Source: an uncultured Chlamydia sp.
Lineage (GTDB): Bacteria > Chlamydiota > Chlamydiia > Chlamydiales > Simkaniaceae
Length of the DNA stretch: 64,000 bases
Assembly (NCBI GenBank): GCA_946127115.1
Contig: CAMGYI010000001.1
Coordinates: 1,115,766-1,179,765, forward strand
Reading direction: 5' to 3'
Shown here: piece after piece, positions 39,492 through 48,372 of the stretch
How positions within the stretch are numbered: the first letter of the stretch is position 1
How the letters are laid out: each line of letters begins with the position of its first letter
Program-made: the position numbers and the translations under genes
Notes under the pieces: generated by a model
The model's database searches: none
The model's input: the letters and a program-made list of their open reading frames with translations, nothing else
What the model was told of the DNA's origin: nothing

Positions 39492-40941
39492 ATTCTTCAA
39501 AAGATAGCCCTACTCTGTAACAATCAATCTCATCTGCCCAAGCTCTAATAAGACCCAGAACAGAAGAAAAATACAGTTTTTTTATGTCCTTTTCAAGATC
39601 CAGACGTCGATAAAGACCCATTTGAAGAGCATCCGGTTTCTTGAAGGATCCTTTTCCGCGGCGAATACTCCAGGAGTAAATTCCTTCTTTCGGGGTTTTT
39701 CTATCCTCTCCTGAAAGATGAAAATAGAATCCATAGGCATGGGTTTTTTGCATGGCTGCAATACAAGTTGGAAGAAAAATGGCACTTGAAACCTCCACTT
39801 GATCGGTTGACAAAAGGACGTAGGGAGAAGATTCTGCATTCTGCCAAAGAGATTGAAGAATGGCTTTCTTTAAATTCGGCTCTCCGCAGTCGGAAGAACG
39901 CGTAAACCGTACCCCCCCATGCACTCGTTTCATCACTTCATAAGGATTAAAGTTCTTCTCAGTGCATTGATAAATCACGTGGATCGTGGCGATTCCATTT
40001 AGATTTTTTTCGCATGAAGCCAAACAAACGTTGAGTTGCGCTGGAGAATCTTCAGAAAGGAGAACCAGATCTACTAAAGCCCCTTTGGAAGCTTTTATAT
40101 GATCAACTATAAATGCCACTCTTCCATTCTTTTGATTTCTTTTAAGCTGTTCATTATGAATAAATAAGACATCGGGGATAAAACGGACATGTGCTTTTGC
40201 AAGTTCAGCCATCGGGACGAGTAAAGCATTTTCACCCTTAATCGAAATAAAAAAACCTGTTTCAATATGAAGTTTTTTAAAAAGAGCTGCATAATAGGTT
40301 TTCAATGGTGCAACAACCCATGGAGCGCGCTGAACTCTTTTTTTGTAGAGGGTCTTCTTAGGTTTAGGATCATAAATCCCCTTTTCCAGGTTCACATAAT
40401 CGATGTATTGTCCATAGGTAAGCCAGACATCAGGGTTGGTGTAATTCTGATTTAAACGGACAAGAACATCCTCATGAGCTAGCCAGTCATTTCCATAGAG
40501 ATGAATAATGATTTCAGTATCCTTAGAATGCGAAACAAGATTGTAATACCTCTCATAAACCTGATGATCATATTCGCATTCAATTAAGGACACATTGCGA
40601 TCTTTTCTCTTCACTGCTTTCTGAATTTGAACTATCGTCCCATCGTTTGACTGATGATCAATATAAACAACTCGAAAGTTTGAATACTTCTGGGTAAGAA
40701 TAGAATCAATATTCTGACCGATTGAATCAATATTATTATGGGTTAATATAATGAAAGTAAATGATTTATCTTCTTCTGGTTCTATTTCAATAAAGGCAAA
40801 GTCTTCTGCAGGAATAATTCGAGTTTCCTTCTTAGACTTGATCAACCGATATTCTCTAATAAAAAAAGTCGGTAGCATTAGAATAATAAATAGTATGAAA
40901 AGCCTATGCGTTAATGACTTTCCTCTTTTAATCCCTTTCAT
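39448..40941 (-). CDS. Membrane-anchored GT2-like glycosyltransferase, two GT-A-like halves
   Basis: 497 residues. N-terminal membrane helix (RLFILFIILMLPTFFI), then a GT2-type fold (FTFIILTHNNIDSIGQNIDSIL, VVYIDHQSNDGT, IHLYGNDWLAHEDVL) and a second region (LVDLVLLSEDSPAQLNVCLAS to LLSTDQVEVSSAIFLPT, AYGFYFHLS). The second half parallels that of the 45161-46765 protein, so the two are paralogues. In this copy the expected acidic DxD in the second half reads STDQ, perhaps inactive. Last gene of the six-gene operon, 48 bp after the HExxH gene. Acceptor and donor unknown. Confidence 0.7.
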   Translation of the reverse strand: MKGIKRGKSLTHRLFILFIILMLPTFFIREYRLIKSKKETRIIPAEDFAFIEIEPEEDKSFTFIILTHNNIDSIGQNIDSILTQKYSNFRVVYIDHQSNDGTIVQIQKAVKRKDRNVSLIECEYDHQVYERYYNLVSHSKDTEIIIHLYGNDWLAHEDVLVRLNQNYTNPDVWLTYGQYIDYVNLEKGIYDPKPKKTLYKKRVQRAPWVVAPLKTYYAALFKKLHIETGFFISIKGENALLVPMAELAKAHVRFIPDVLFIHNEQLKRNQKNGRVAFIVDHIKASKGALVDLVLLSEDSPAQLNVCLASCEKNLNGIATIHVIYQCTEKNFNPYEVMKRVHGGVRFTRSSDCGEPNLKKAILQSLWQNAESSPYVLLSTDQVEVSSAIFLPTCIAAMQKTHAYGFYFHLSGEDRKTPKEGIYSWSIRRGKGSFKKPDALQMGLYRRLDLEKDIKKLYFSSVLGLIRAWADEIDCYRVGLSFEESRVSTTSVELLTRS

Positions 40942-40989
40942 TTTATTATACTCCCCTTATAGGTTGAATAACTAGGGGAAGAGGACTTG

Positions 40990-41805
40990 TCAACAGAATT
41001 GAGCTAAAATTTGCCTAATTCTTGGTGATTTTGGAACCTCACCTTCCAAATATTCGAGGAGCTTTTCAACAGGTTGTACCGCAAACTTTTGGATCTCAGA
41101 ATCTTTTAATCGAAGCACAATAGGAAATGTGCTTTTTTGATTAGGAAAGATTTTAGAGAGCTTTGTAAGAGCTTTTTTTAATATTCTTCGGTCTTTAATC
41201 AATGCCGCAAATCTAAAGGCTAAATCAACAAAAGGAATCACCGTCACGATCCTAATAAAGGGAAGAAGTGGAGAAGATGAAAAAAAGAGAGAGGTTGTCT
41301 GAACAACCAATGAAATTAAAATTAATGAGATAAAGAAAAGTATATGCCCGGGTTTACGGAATAAAGGGCCCAGGAATCGGCGCCATCTAGAAACAGAATA
41401 TTCATAAGCGAGAATCTCTTCGAAGCGGGGTTCATCAAAAGCCACACGGAGTGCATGCAAAATCTCATGATTTAATACTTCATCCCTTGAATAGAAAAGA
41501 AATCTCCCTTTTCTAAACCCCTTCCGAAGTTGAATAAGAGGGATTTTTTCACCAAAGACCCAGAGCGCTGCACCCTGCCAAGGGAGAAGGCCTCGGTTTG
41601 AATATGTCATCGGAATCCACCTTGGCAAAACCCCGTAGAGCGTCCCACACTGAGGATCCCATTCTTCTAGGATTTTTCCGTCAATTTCTTGGGTCTTTTG
41701 ACCTCTGAGAATGTCAACTCGCTTTACAAAATCCAATTCAGTTTCATTCGGACCGGGAATGATCCCCTCTTCCCCTAAAATTTTTAATTCCTCTTTAGTT
41801 AGCAT
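40990..41805 (-). CDS. Membrane protein with HExxH motif, putative metalloprotease
   Basis: 271 residues, no family recognised. A soluble N-terminal half contains HEILHALRVAFDEPRFEEIL, where HEILH fits the zinc-metalloprotease HExxH and acidic residues follow as possible third ligand. Two hydrophobic helices follow (HILFFISLILISLVV and LLPFIRIVTVIPFVDLAF), then a basic C-terminal tail. It overlaps the preceding glycosyltransferase gene by 11 bp, so it belongs to the operon. It might process or regulate the anchored transferases; that is inference. The HExxH could be fortuitous, though it lies in a helix-like context. Confidence 0.55.
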   Translation of the reverse strand: MLTKEELKILGEEGIIPGPNETELDFVKRVDILRGQKTQEIDGKILEEWDPQCGTLYGVLPRWIPMTYSNRGLLPWQGAALWVFGEKIPLIQLRKGFRKGRFLFYSRDEVLNHEILHALRVAFDEPRFEEILAYEYSVSRWRRFLGPLFRKPGHILFFISLILISLVVQTTSLFFSSSPLLPFIRIVTVIPFVDLAFRFAALIKDRRILKKALTKLSKIFPNQKSTFPIVLRLKDSEIQKFAVQPVEKLLEYLEGEVPKSPRIRQILAQFC

Positions 41806-42862
41806 TATTTCTTTTTTTAATTGTATTTAGCTGCATCAAGAGAGCTGCAAAAAGGGCCAGACTTGCTGTTAAGGTCCCCACATTAAAAAGAAGGATTTGA
41901 TTACCCTTACGAGAAATCGAAGCAAGAGATCTTTTAATGTTTCTCTCGAATTTTGTCTCATCTTCAAACCACGTTGAAGCACGATAATGGTGGGAATAAA
42001 GGGCAAAGTCATCATCAATGCGATTAAAGTAGGCTGCCGGAAAAACGATATCTTTCATTTCACCTTTGCCAGCCAACTCTCTTGCAGCATCGTCAAAAGA
42101 AGACCAACTACGATACGCCACGCGATAAATCATCGATTCTTTGTCATCTCCAGGGAAGCCAGCTGAGATCTCATCCCAGCGCGCCTTGACATTTTCTATG
42201 CACCTCCTAAGAACCGGATGCCTACGGCAAACCCCAATAACACTATTGTTCACAAGGATCGAGCTGCTAAGTACCGGCTTATATGGTGGTCCCAAGCCGC
42301 AGTATAAATCGAAGTTGTGGTGAAATGATGCAAAAGATTTATAACATTTCACATCATGATCAACATAAAGACCTCCTTCTTGATTAAGAATCTCATATCT
42401 AAGCAGTTCAGATTTTTCGGCATAGTTATCAGACCCCTCATAACAGTGTTTCAACGATTCAAAATTGAAGTCTGAAACAAGTCTCATTTCCATATTTTTA
42501 TTTGGAAGAGAGCGCTTACAATCTGTCCAAAATTTGATCGTCCAGTCAGGGTGCTTTTCAACCCAAGAATCCACATTCTCAATAGATTCCTTAGGGAACG
42601 TGTTCGGTCCAACCCAAATAAAATGGATAACTTTTGGGATTTTAACCTCATTTCCTTTCAGAAATTGCAATACATTATTCTTTTCATACAGTGCCTTGAA
42701 AAGGCGGATATTTTGGTAATCTTCATGCGTTTCAACAAATTTCCAAACACTTTTCTTGGATCCCATCAAAGTGTTGAAATCATCATTTTGCTTAAACTCA
42801 TTTTTTTTCTCACAAGCAAATAAGAGGAAAAGAAGAGGGATCAAAACCCTAAGTAATTTCAT
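41795..42862 (-). CDS. GT32-type (DXD) glycosyltransferase with lipoprotein signal
   Basis: 355 residues from the ATG at 42862 (AAGGAAG upstream), overlapping the preceding stop as ATGA. It begins MKLLRVLIPLLFLLFAC, a lipoprotein-like signal. The catalytic region has IPKVIHFIWVGPNTFP, WVEKHPDWTIKFWTD, RYEILNQEGGLYVDHD (DHD as the DXD motif) and RHPVLRRCIENVKARW, typical of the sugar-binding DXD family (OCH1/GT32-like). A C-terminal helix (ILLFNVGTLTASLALFAALLM) gives a second membrane anchor. Closely related to 43982-45157. Confidence 0.82.
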   Translation of the reverse strand: MKLLRVLIPLLFLLFACEKKNEFKQNDDFNTLMGSKKSVWKFVETHEDYQNIRLFKALYEKNNVLQFLKGNEVKIPKVIHFIWVGPNTFPKESIENVDSWVEKHPDWTIKFWTDCKRSLPNKNMEMRLVSDFNFESLKHCYEGSDNYAEKSELLRYEILNQEGGLYVDHDVKCYKSFASFHHNFDLYCGLGPPYKPVLSSSILVNNSVIGVCRRHPVLRRCIENVKARWDEISAGFPGDDKESMIYRVAYRSWSSFDDAARELAGKGEMKDIVFPAAYFNRIDDDFALYSHHYRASTWFEDETKFERNIKRSLASISRKGNQILLFNVGTLTASLALFAALLMQLNTIKKRNNAN

Positions 42863-43959
42863 GAAGCTTCCTTTTTTATCTCTCGGTTGATAAGAATCAA
42901 TAAGACAAAGCACCCAACCAAGGCAAATAAGCAGAACAAATCAACTCGAATGGTTTTTGCATCGCGACTTCTCAAAGAGCGTAATGACTGCGAAAAATAT
43001 CTCTCATTAGGAGATTCGTTGAGATCATGCCAAGTGGTCCCATAAAGATGTTCTGAATAAAAACCTGGAAGGTCATGCTTTGGGTAAAAATAGCAGGCAG
43101 GAAAAATAATGTCTGTATTTTCTGGATGGTTGAGCCCACTGCTAAAAGCATAGGTCATTGCAATTAAAGTCCGGTGTACAACACGTTGCGCCTGCGCCAG
43201 GGGACTTGTCGATAAGAAATTTTCTGTTACGCTATCCCAACGATCCAAGACTTTCTTGATCGCTTCTTTCATCACAGGATGATAAGGCTTTGTACCAATG
43301 ATTCCAATCCCAGCCGTCACCGCTAGGTTATCGATTCCTTCATGGGGCATCTCTAGACAAGCATAAAAATCATATCCAGTATTGAGTCTATGAAATGGAC
43401 GAAGACATCTTGCATCATGATCAATGTAAATCCCTCCAAGTTGATAGAGGATTTCATAGCGCCAAATATCTGATTTTTCTCCCCAATTCTTTGACTCTTC
43501 AAATTTTTCCTTTAGATACAAGAAATTGAAATCTTCCACATACCGAACCTCCATTTCTCGACAAGGAGGTGGACGCTTTCTGTCAGTCCAAAAAATGAAA
43601 GTCCAATCTGGATGGTGAGCCTTCCAAGTCCGGATAGTTTCTACCGAACTCGAGGGGAAAGGCTTGGGACCGATCCAAATCAAGTGGATTGTTTTAGGGA
43701 TCTTGAAGATCGGACTCGAGTTAAATTGATACTGCTGATTTTTTTTATAAAGGGTCTTGAAATACTCAATGTCTTGATAATCTCTTTTTGTCTGAATGTA
43801 GCCCCAGTTGTCTGTACCACTCCCTTCAAGCTCTTCGAATGAATGCTGAAGCGTTAAATTTGTAAACGTGGGAATCTTGCTTTTCTTAATATTATTAGAA
43901 AAAACATAGCAGAACACAAGAGGGCAAATAAACAATAAGAGTATCAGTTCCTTCTTCAA
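42859..43959 (-). CDS. GT32-type (DXD) glycosyltransferase, membrane-anchored, TTG start
   Basis: 366 residues. The start is TTG at 43959, directly after AAGGTAAGG; the encoded start KKELILLLFICPLVFCYVFS is a signal or anchor. Catalytic segments: IPKTIHLIWIGPKPFP, WKAHHPDWTFIFWTDRKRPP, WRYEILYQLGGIYIDHDARC, plus a C-terminal helix (VDLFCLFALVGCFVLLILI). More distant from its two neighbours than they are from each other. Donor and acceptor unknown. Confidence 0.82.
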   Translation of the reverse strand: MKKELILLLFICPLVFCYVFSNNIKKSKIPTFTNLTLQHSFEELEGSGTDNWGYIQTKRDYQDIEYFKTLYKKNQQYQFNSSPIFKIPKTIHLIWIGPKPFPSSSVETIRTWKAHHPDWTFIFWTDRKRPPPCREMEVRYVEDFNFLYLKEKFEESKNWGEKSDIWRYEILYQLGGIYIDHDARCLRPFHRLNTGYDFYACLEMPHEGIDNLAVTAGIGIIGTKPYHPVMKEAIKKVLDRWDSVTENFLSTSPLAQAQRVVHRTLIAMTYAFSSGLNHPENTDIIFPACYFYPKHDLPGFYSEHLYGTTWHDLNESPNERYFSQSLRSLRSRDAKTIRVDLFCLFALVGCFVLLILINREIKKEAS

Positions 43960-43981
43960 ACCTTACCTTCTAAAAGCAATT

Positions 43982-45157
43982 TTAATATTTTTCTTTCTCA
44001 GCCTGTTCCAAAGGAACGGTGTCCATTTTAAGCTCCTGATCAAAGACAGTCAGGATCTTGCTTGTTGCTATATTTGTGCTCTGCTTCTTTATCCATTCTT
44101 TATCCACAGGATCTCCTCTTTTACCAACCATGTTAAGCTGCATCCAAAGTCCTGCAAAAAGCGCCAGATTTATAGCTAAGATCACTGAACTGAAGAGGAG
44201 AATCTGATTATTCTTACGAGAGATCGAGATAAGCCGCCTTCTAACGTTTCTTTCAAATTTTGTCTCATCTTCAAACCATGTCGAAGCATAGTAATGGTGA
44301 GCAAACAAGGGAACACTATCATCAATACGATTGAAATAAGCTGCCGGGAAAACAATATCTTTCGTTTCTCCTTTTCCAGCCAACTCCCTTACAGCATCGC
44401 CAAAAGAAGACCAACTACGCTGTGCTACGCGATAGATAATTGATTCCTTATCATCACCTGGATAAGCAGCAGAAATTTCGTCCCAACGCTCTTTTACATG
44501 TTCCATAGTCTTCTTAAGAATGGGATGCCTTGAGCAAACCCCAATAACATTATTGTTCACAGAGATCGAGCTGTTAAGAACCGGTTCATGGGGGGGTTCT
44601 AAGCCGCAATATAAATCAAAGTTATGATGGAATGGCGAAAAGGATTTAAAACACTTCACGTCATGATCGATATAGAGACCTCCTTCCTGATAAAGAATCT
44701 CATACCTAAGCAGATCAGACTTTTCAGCGAAATTGTCAGACTCCTTGTAATAAGCCCCCAACGTTTCAAAACTGAAATCCGAAACAAGTTTCAGTTCCAT
44801 ACTTCTATTGGGAAGAGGACGTCTGCGATCTGTCCAAAATTTGATTTTCCAGTCAGGATGCTTCTCAACCCAAGAATGCACATTTTCAATACCCTCTTTG
44901 GGGAAAGGATTCGGTCCAACCCAAATCACATGAATGACCTTAGGAACTTTATCCTTACCCCCCTTCATAAATTTGCCATTCTTCTCGTATAGCGCCGAGA
45001 AAAGACGAATATTCTGGTAATCTTCATGCGTTTCGACAAATTTCCAAACACTTCTGTTGGACCCCATCAAAATATCGAAGTCATCACTATGTTTGAACAC
45101 ACTTTTTCTCTTACGGGCAAAAGAGAAAGCACGCAACGGGTTCAACGCTTTTTTCAA
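43982..45157 (-). CDS. GT32-type (DXD) glycosyltransferase, TTG start
   Basis: 391 residues, TTG start at 45157 with the same AAGGTAAGGT leader as the next gene. The catalytic part is near-identical in pattern to 41795-42862 (SDDFDILMGSNRSVWKFVE, VPKVIHVIWVGPNPFP, RYEILYQEGGLYIDHDVKC) and shares its C-terminal helix (ILLFSSVILAINLALFAGLWM), but lacks the lipoprotein signal and has a 50-residue charged tail. Recent tandem duplication is likely. Its ribosome site lies in the last codons of the upstream gene, so it is coupled. Confidence 0.82.
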   Translation of the reverse strand: MKKALNPLRAFSFARKRKSVFKHSDDFDILMGSNRSVWKFVETHEDYQNIRLFSALYEKNGKFMKGGKDKVPKVIHVIWVGPNPFPKEGIENVHSWVEKHPDWKIKFWTDRRRPLPNRSMELKLVSDFSFETLGAYYKESDNFAEKSDLLRYEILYQEGGLYIDHDVKCFKSFSPFHHNFDLYCGLEPPHEPVLNSSISVNNNVIGVCSRHPILKKTMEHVKERWDEISAAYPGDDKESIIYRVAQRSWSSFGDAVRELAGKGETKDIVFPAAYFNRIDDSVPLFAHHYYASTWFEDETKFERNVRRRLISISRKNNQILLFSSVILAINLALFAGLWMQLNMVGKRGDPVDKEWIKKQSTNIATSKILTVFDQELKMDTVPLEQAEKEKY

Positions 45158-45160
45158 ACC

Positions 45161-46765
45161 TTACCTTTTCGTAAACTCTGGCTTAAAATCAATTTCAACA
45201 CTTTCATTCTCAATCTGTCCCAAGGGAACAATGTTTATTTTAAGCCCCTGATCAAAGAAAGCTAGAAGCTCTTTTGTCGATATATTTGTGACCTGCCCAC
45301 CTGTCCACTCGTTTTTTATAACAATGTTCAGAGGAAGATTCACAACTTTTGATCGATCATAGTATAACCCAACTTGGGATAAATCTGCATGTTCATTCCA
45401 CAGAGCCTGCAAAATATTCGGGCTGTGGAACTTCATGCATAAAAAATAGGGATAGATATCCTCCTTTCTAAATAAGGTCATGTTAACAGAGTTTGGAATC
45501 GCCCACTCCTCCTCCATCTCAGAAAACTGCCAAGCATTCACGCCCTCAATAATGGGAATTCTTTTCCTCTCAAAATGGTTATCTAAATGGCGCCCTAACC
45601 TAAAATAGAACCCATACGCACCCGTCGCCTTTAGAGACTGTGTCGCCTTATTGAGATCAATGGAATCCTTTATCACATTATCATCCAAAGCAAATGCTAC
45701 ATAGCGAGCAGTAGATACCTTTCGATCAAAAACAGTTTTTTTAACCACAGGAGCAAAATCCTCAGAAGGATTTTCAACCGACTGACGGATGTACATCACG
45801 TGAGGAAATGCCTCTTTAACTTTCTCATAACCTTTCTCATAATGGTCATTTCCCGCTCGATAAATCACAAATTGTTGATGAAGGTTCTCCAGATATTTAT
45901 CTGAAGACTCCAGGAAAGCATAAAGTTGCAAGGGCCGGTTGTAAGAAAAAACCACAATATCGACCTGCTCCTCATCCAAAGCATAGTCATGCCATGGATT
46001 TTGCTTGATGCGGGCATAGTCTTCCATTCCTATCCAATCCGCTTTATTCTTTCTTAGTGGGCTTATCATAAGTGGTTTGAGTATTAAATATGCATGTTCC
46101 CCAGATAGTTTCAAAAGCGGTGCAGAAACAACTCTCTCATACTCTCCAGCCTTGAAGGTACCGTCTATCAAAAAATCTTGTAATTTGATGTGTTTAAAAA
46201 GCCCGGCATAAAAAATCTGATAACTTTCCCCTGCAGCAACTTTTTCAAATGAGTTGAGTCTCACTTCCTCACCTGATGCCATCCACACTGCGGGATCAGC
46301 AAAATATCTATTCAGGTAATTGAGAACCTCGTTATGAGCAAACAGCTCTTCACTTCTTAGAAGTACCACAACCTCATCAGATTTGCATGAATGGACCGCT
46401 CTATAAAGACTTTCAATGCTCCCAATGGGCCTCTCATTCCTTACATGGGTTACCTTCCCTTCTCGTTCATACTTTTCAACAAATGAGGAATCCATACTTA
46501 ACCCATCCTCGATATAGATCACCCGGAAATCGGAATAGTTTTGGTGGAGAGCTGATAGTAAACTTTGTTCAACACCAGCTTGGTTGCCCTGAGCATACGT
46601 GATGACAACAAAATGTTTGTTGTGAATTACAGGCTCAGTCGCATAAGCGACTTGCTTTCTTTGCGTTTGCCTTTTTGCCTGAATCTCCGCTCTAATTTCT
46701 CGATAACTTACACCAAGTGCAAATCCAATCCCGATTAAAAACAGAATAAACAAAATTCGTTTCAT
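45161..46765 (-). CDS. Membrane-anchored GT2-like glycosyltransferase, two GT-A-like halves
   Basis: 534 residues. N-terminal helix (ILFILFLIGIGFALGVSY), then FVVITYAQGNQAGVEQSLLSAL, RVIYIEDGLSMD and a second GT-A-like unit from about residue 270 (VDIVVFSYNRPLQLYAFLES, ARYVAFALDDNVI with an intact DDN, AYGFYFRLG). Paralogue of 39448-40941. First gene of the operon, with the next gene starting 3 bp after its stop. The double GT-A layout suggests either a bifunctional transferase or a catalytic plus regulatory pair. Confidence 0.7.
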   Translation of the reverse strand: MKRILFILFLIGIGFALGVSYREIRAEIQAKRQTQRKQVAYATEPVIHNKHFVVITYAQGNQAGVEQSLLSALHQNYSDFRVIYIEDGLSMDSSFVEKYEREGKVTHVRNERPIGSIESLYRAVHSCKSDEVVVLLRSEELFAHNEVLNYLNRYFADPAVWMASGEEVRLNSFEKVAAGESYQIFYAGLFKHIKLQDFLIDGTFKAGEYERVVSAPLLKLSGEHAYLILKPLMISPLRKNKADWIGMEDYARIKQNPWHDYALDEEQVDIVVFSYNRPLQLYAFLESSDKYLENLHQQFVIYRAGNDHYEKGYEKVKEAFPHVMYIRQSVENPSEDFAPVVKKTVFDRKVSTARYVAFALDDNVIKDSIDLNKATQSLKATGAYGFYFRLGRHLDNHFERKRIPIIEGVNAWQFSEMEEEWAIPNSVNMTLFRKEDIYPYFLCMKFHSPNILQALWNEHADLSQVGLYYDRSKVVNLPLNIVIKNEWTGGQVTNISTKELLAFFDQGLKINIVPLGQIENESVEIDFKPEFTKR

Positions 46766-46882
46766 AAGATCTATATTCCAATATCAATATTTTTTTGAAA
46801 AACACATTACTTGGTTCACAATTCTCGTTCAACCTCAAAGTGCTGTTTATACCATTTCGGAAAAATAGGTTTTAATCTATAA

Positions 46883-46899
46883 TTCTCACTCAGTGAGAA
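46883..46899. promoter_or_regulatory. Palindrome upstream of the glycosyltransferase operon
   Basis: TTCTCACT-C-AGTGAGAA, perfect 8-bp arms, 118 bp upstream of the operon's first start codon and not followed by a T-tract. Possible operator. The rest of 46766-47269 has no convincing gene; a 79-codon minus frame at 46910-47149 has no similarity that I recognise. Confidence 0.35.
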
Positions 46900-47269
46900 A
46901 AAATAGGAATTAAAACGAGTAAAAAATAAGGAAAGTTGAATCCTGTGATCGAATTGATTTTCCACCCCCATTTTTTCCCCAAATTCGATGCGGCTCTTCC
47001 TTAGAAGATGGAGATTTTTCTAGTTCTTCCAGATCGCGGCATCCCCGAAGGATTATCTTTGGATCTAGAGCCGTTTCTCTATGGAAAATTGTCCTACCCC
47101 TCGCCCAATCTCTCTTGCTTCTATTGCATCCCAAATGCGTCAGGAACATTCACCTAAATCCGCTCTTTAGAGAGTTATATTACCTAATAGAAACAGGGAA
47201 AATGGTTGCTTAATCATCAGAAATAAGATACTCTCGAAGAAATTTTATGAAAAATTTGAGGAATACACA

Positions 47270-47650
47270 ATGAAATTTTTGCCCATTAACTTTATTACTG
47301 TCCAAAAAGATCACGCTTCTCCAAATGAACTTGCAAAGCTAATAGGAGAGAAAAAGAAACCCGGTCATATTAATGTCAGAACATGTCAGAAAAATGATAC
47401 TATTGGCAGTATTGCGCTTGGTTTGATTGATAACTCAAATGAGTCAATATGGAAATCTAAAATCACTGTAATGTATGTAGGAACAAGCGAATTCATCAAA
47501 AAAGAACAAACCAATAATCCTACAGGAGAATTATCGACAGCTAATCTCTGTTTCCCAGATCAGTATATATTTTTTAATAGTAATCAGAAGATATTAATTG
47601 TATGTGACGACAAAGAACTTATTGAAAGCTTATACCCAGGTGTTCTATAA
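47270..47650 (+). CDS. Hypothetical protein
   Basis: 126 residues, soluble, no recognised domain (MKFLPINFITVQKDHA start, ANLCFPDQYIFFNSNQKILI near the end). A GAGGAA ribosome site lies 7 bases before the ATG. AT-rich and isolated between an intergenic palindrome and an IS6 relic, so probably accessory. Confidence 0.5.
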   Translation: MKFLPINFITVQKDHASPNELAKLIGEKKKPGHINVRTCQKNDTIGSIALGLIDNSNESIWKSKITVMYVGTSEFIKKEQTNNPTGELSTANLCFPDQYIFFNSNQKILIVCDDKELIESLYPGVL

Positions 47651-47739
47651 AAAGACGCGGCTAGTCTTTTTTAAAGAGAAAAGAAGTTAATTGTTTTATC
47701 AATATATTTTGTCTATAATTTTTTCTAGCTGCAATATCC

Positions 47740-47976
47740 TTAACCCCTATTATCATCGACCTGTCCCTTTCTCAATATGTGCATAGACTCATAACCTGCT
47801 ATCGTTGCATTTGCCGTTTCAATTTTTTGAAACTATTGACTATGCCTAATCCTTCGTTTAGAAAACCGATGATCTTGCTCTATGATGATGTTTAGATATT
47901 TGATCGGTCGTAGCTTTGAATCTTTAGAAATTAAGCCTTCTTTTCGCATTGTAGCAAAAGCAGGGGGAAAGGAAAC
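47740..47976 (-). pseudogene. IS6-family transposase relic, C-terminal part
   Basis: Minus-strand translation gives LRPIKYLNIIIEQDHRFSKRR, then an in-frame stop, then ANATIAGYESMHILRKGQ. This matches the C-terminal end of IS6/IS26-type transposases (KYLNNIIEQDHR...RKGQ). The N-terminal catalytic portion is lost. Confidence 0.75.
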
Positions 47977-48372
47977 ATGCTGAGAGAGAAACCGAAAATG
48001 ATCAAGCTAGCTGGGATGGGGATTACTAGGTGGAAAAATTAAAATTGTCTAAAGGTGCTAAAAAATCTCCCATGATAATCAAGAAGTCTATGTATTTTCA
48101 TTGATCCCTCCTGTTTTATTGAATCACAGAAGAATCATATCAAATAACTTCTAATTAGACGCCACTATCTAATCCGCTACTTTAAGGGAATGTTTGCACC
48201 AGAACCGAATCTTCTGTTACTGTCATCATATCCCCCTAGGACATTCCTGAGAGGAGGAGGACACAATATCAAGTAAATTTTAATGCGTTAGCCCTACAAC
48301 CCTTTATTGAAAGGTTGCAATAAAACCTGAAAATTAAGTAGCCTGAAACGTTTATCATTTATTTAATGAATT
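47977..48372. other. Decayed intergenic region upstream of topA
   Basis: No gene. It includes a segment (gacgccactatctaat at about 48158-48173) similar to the outer end of the inverted arm at 5692-5704, suggesting scars of the same element. No clear promoter for topA is visible. Confidence 0.4.

Noticed and set aside
46910-47149. Minus-strand 79-codon frame upstream of the glycosyltransferase operon
   Set aside because: No recognisable domain or ribosome site; composition looks like decayed DNA.
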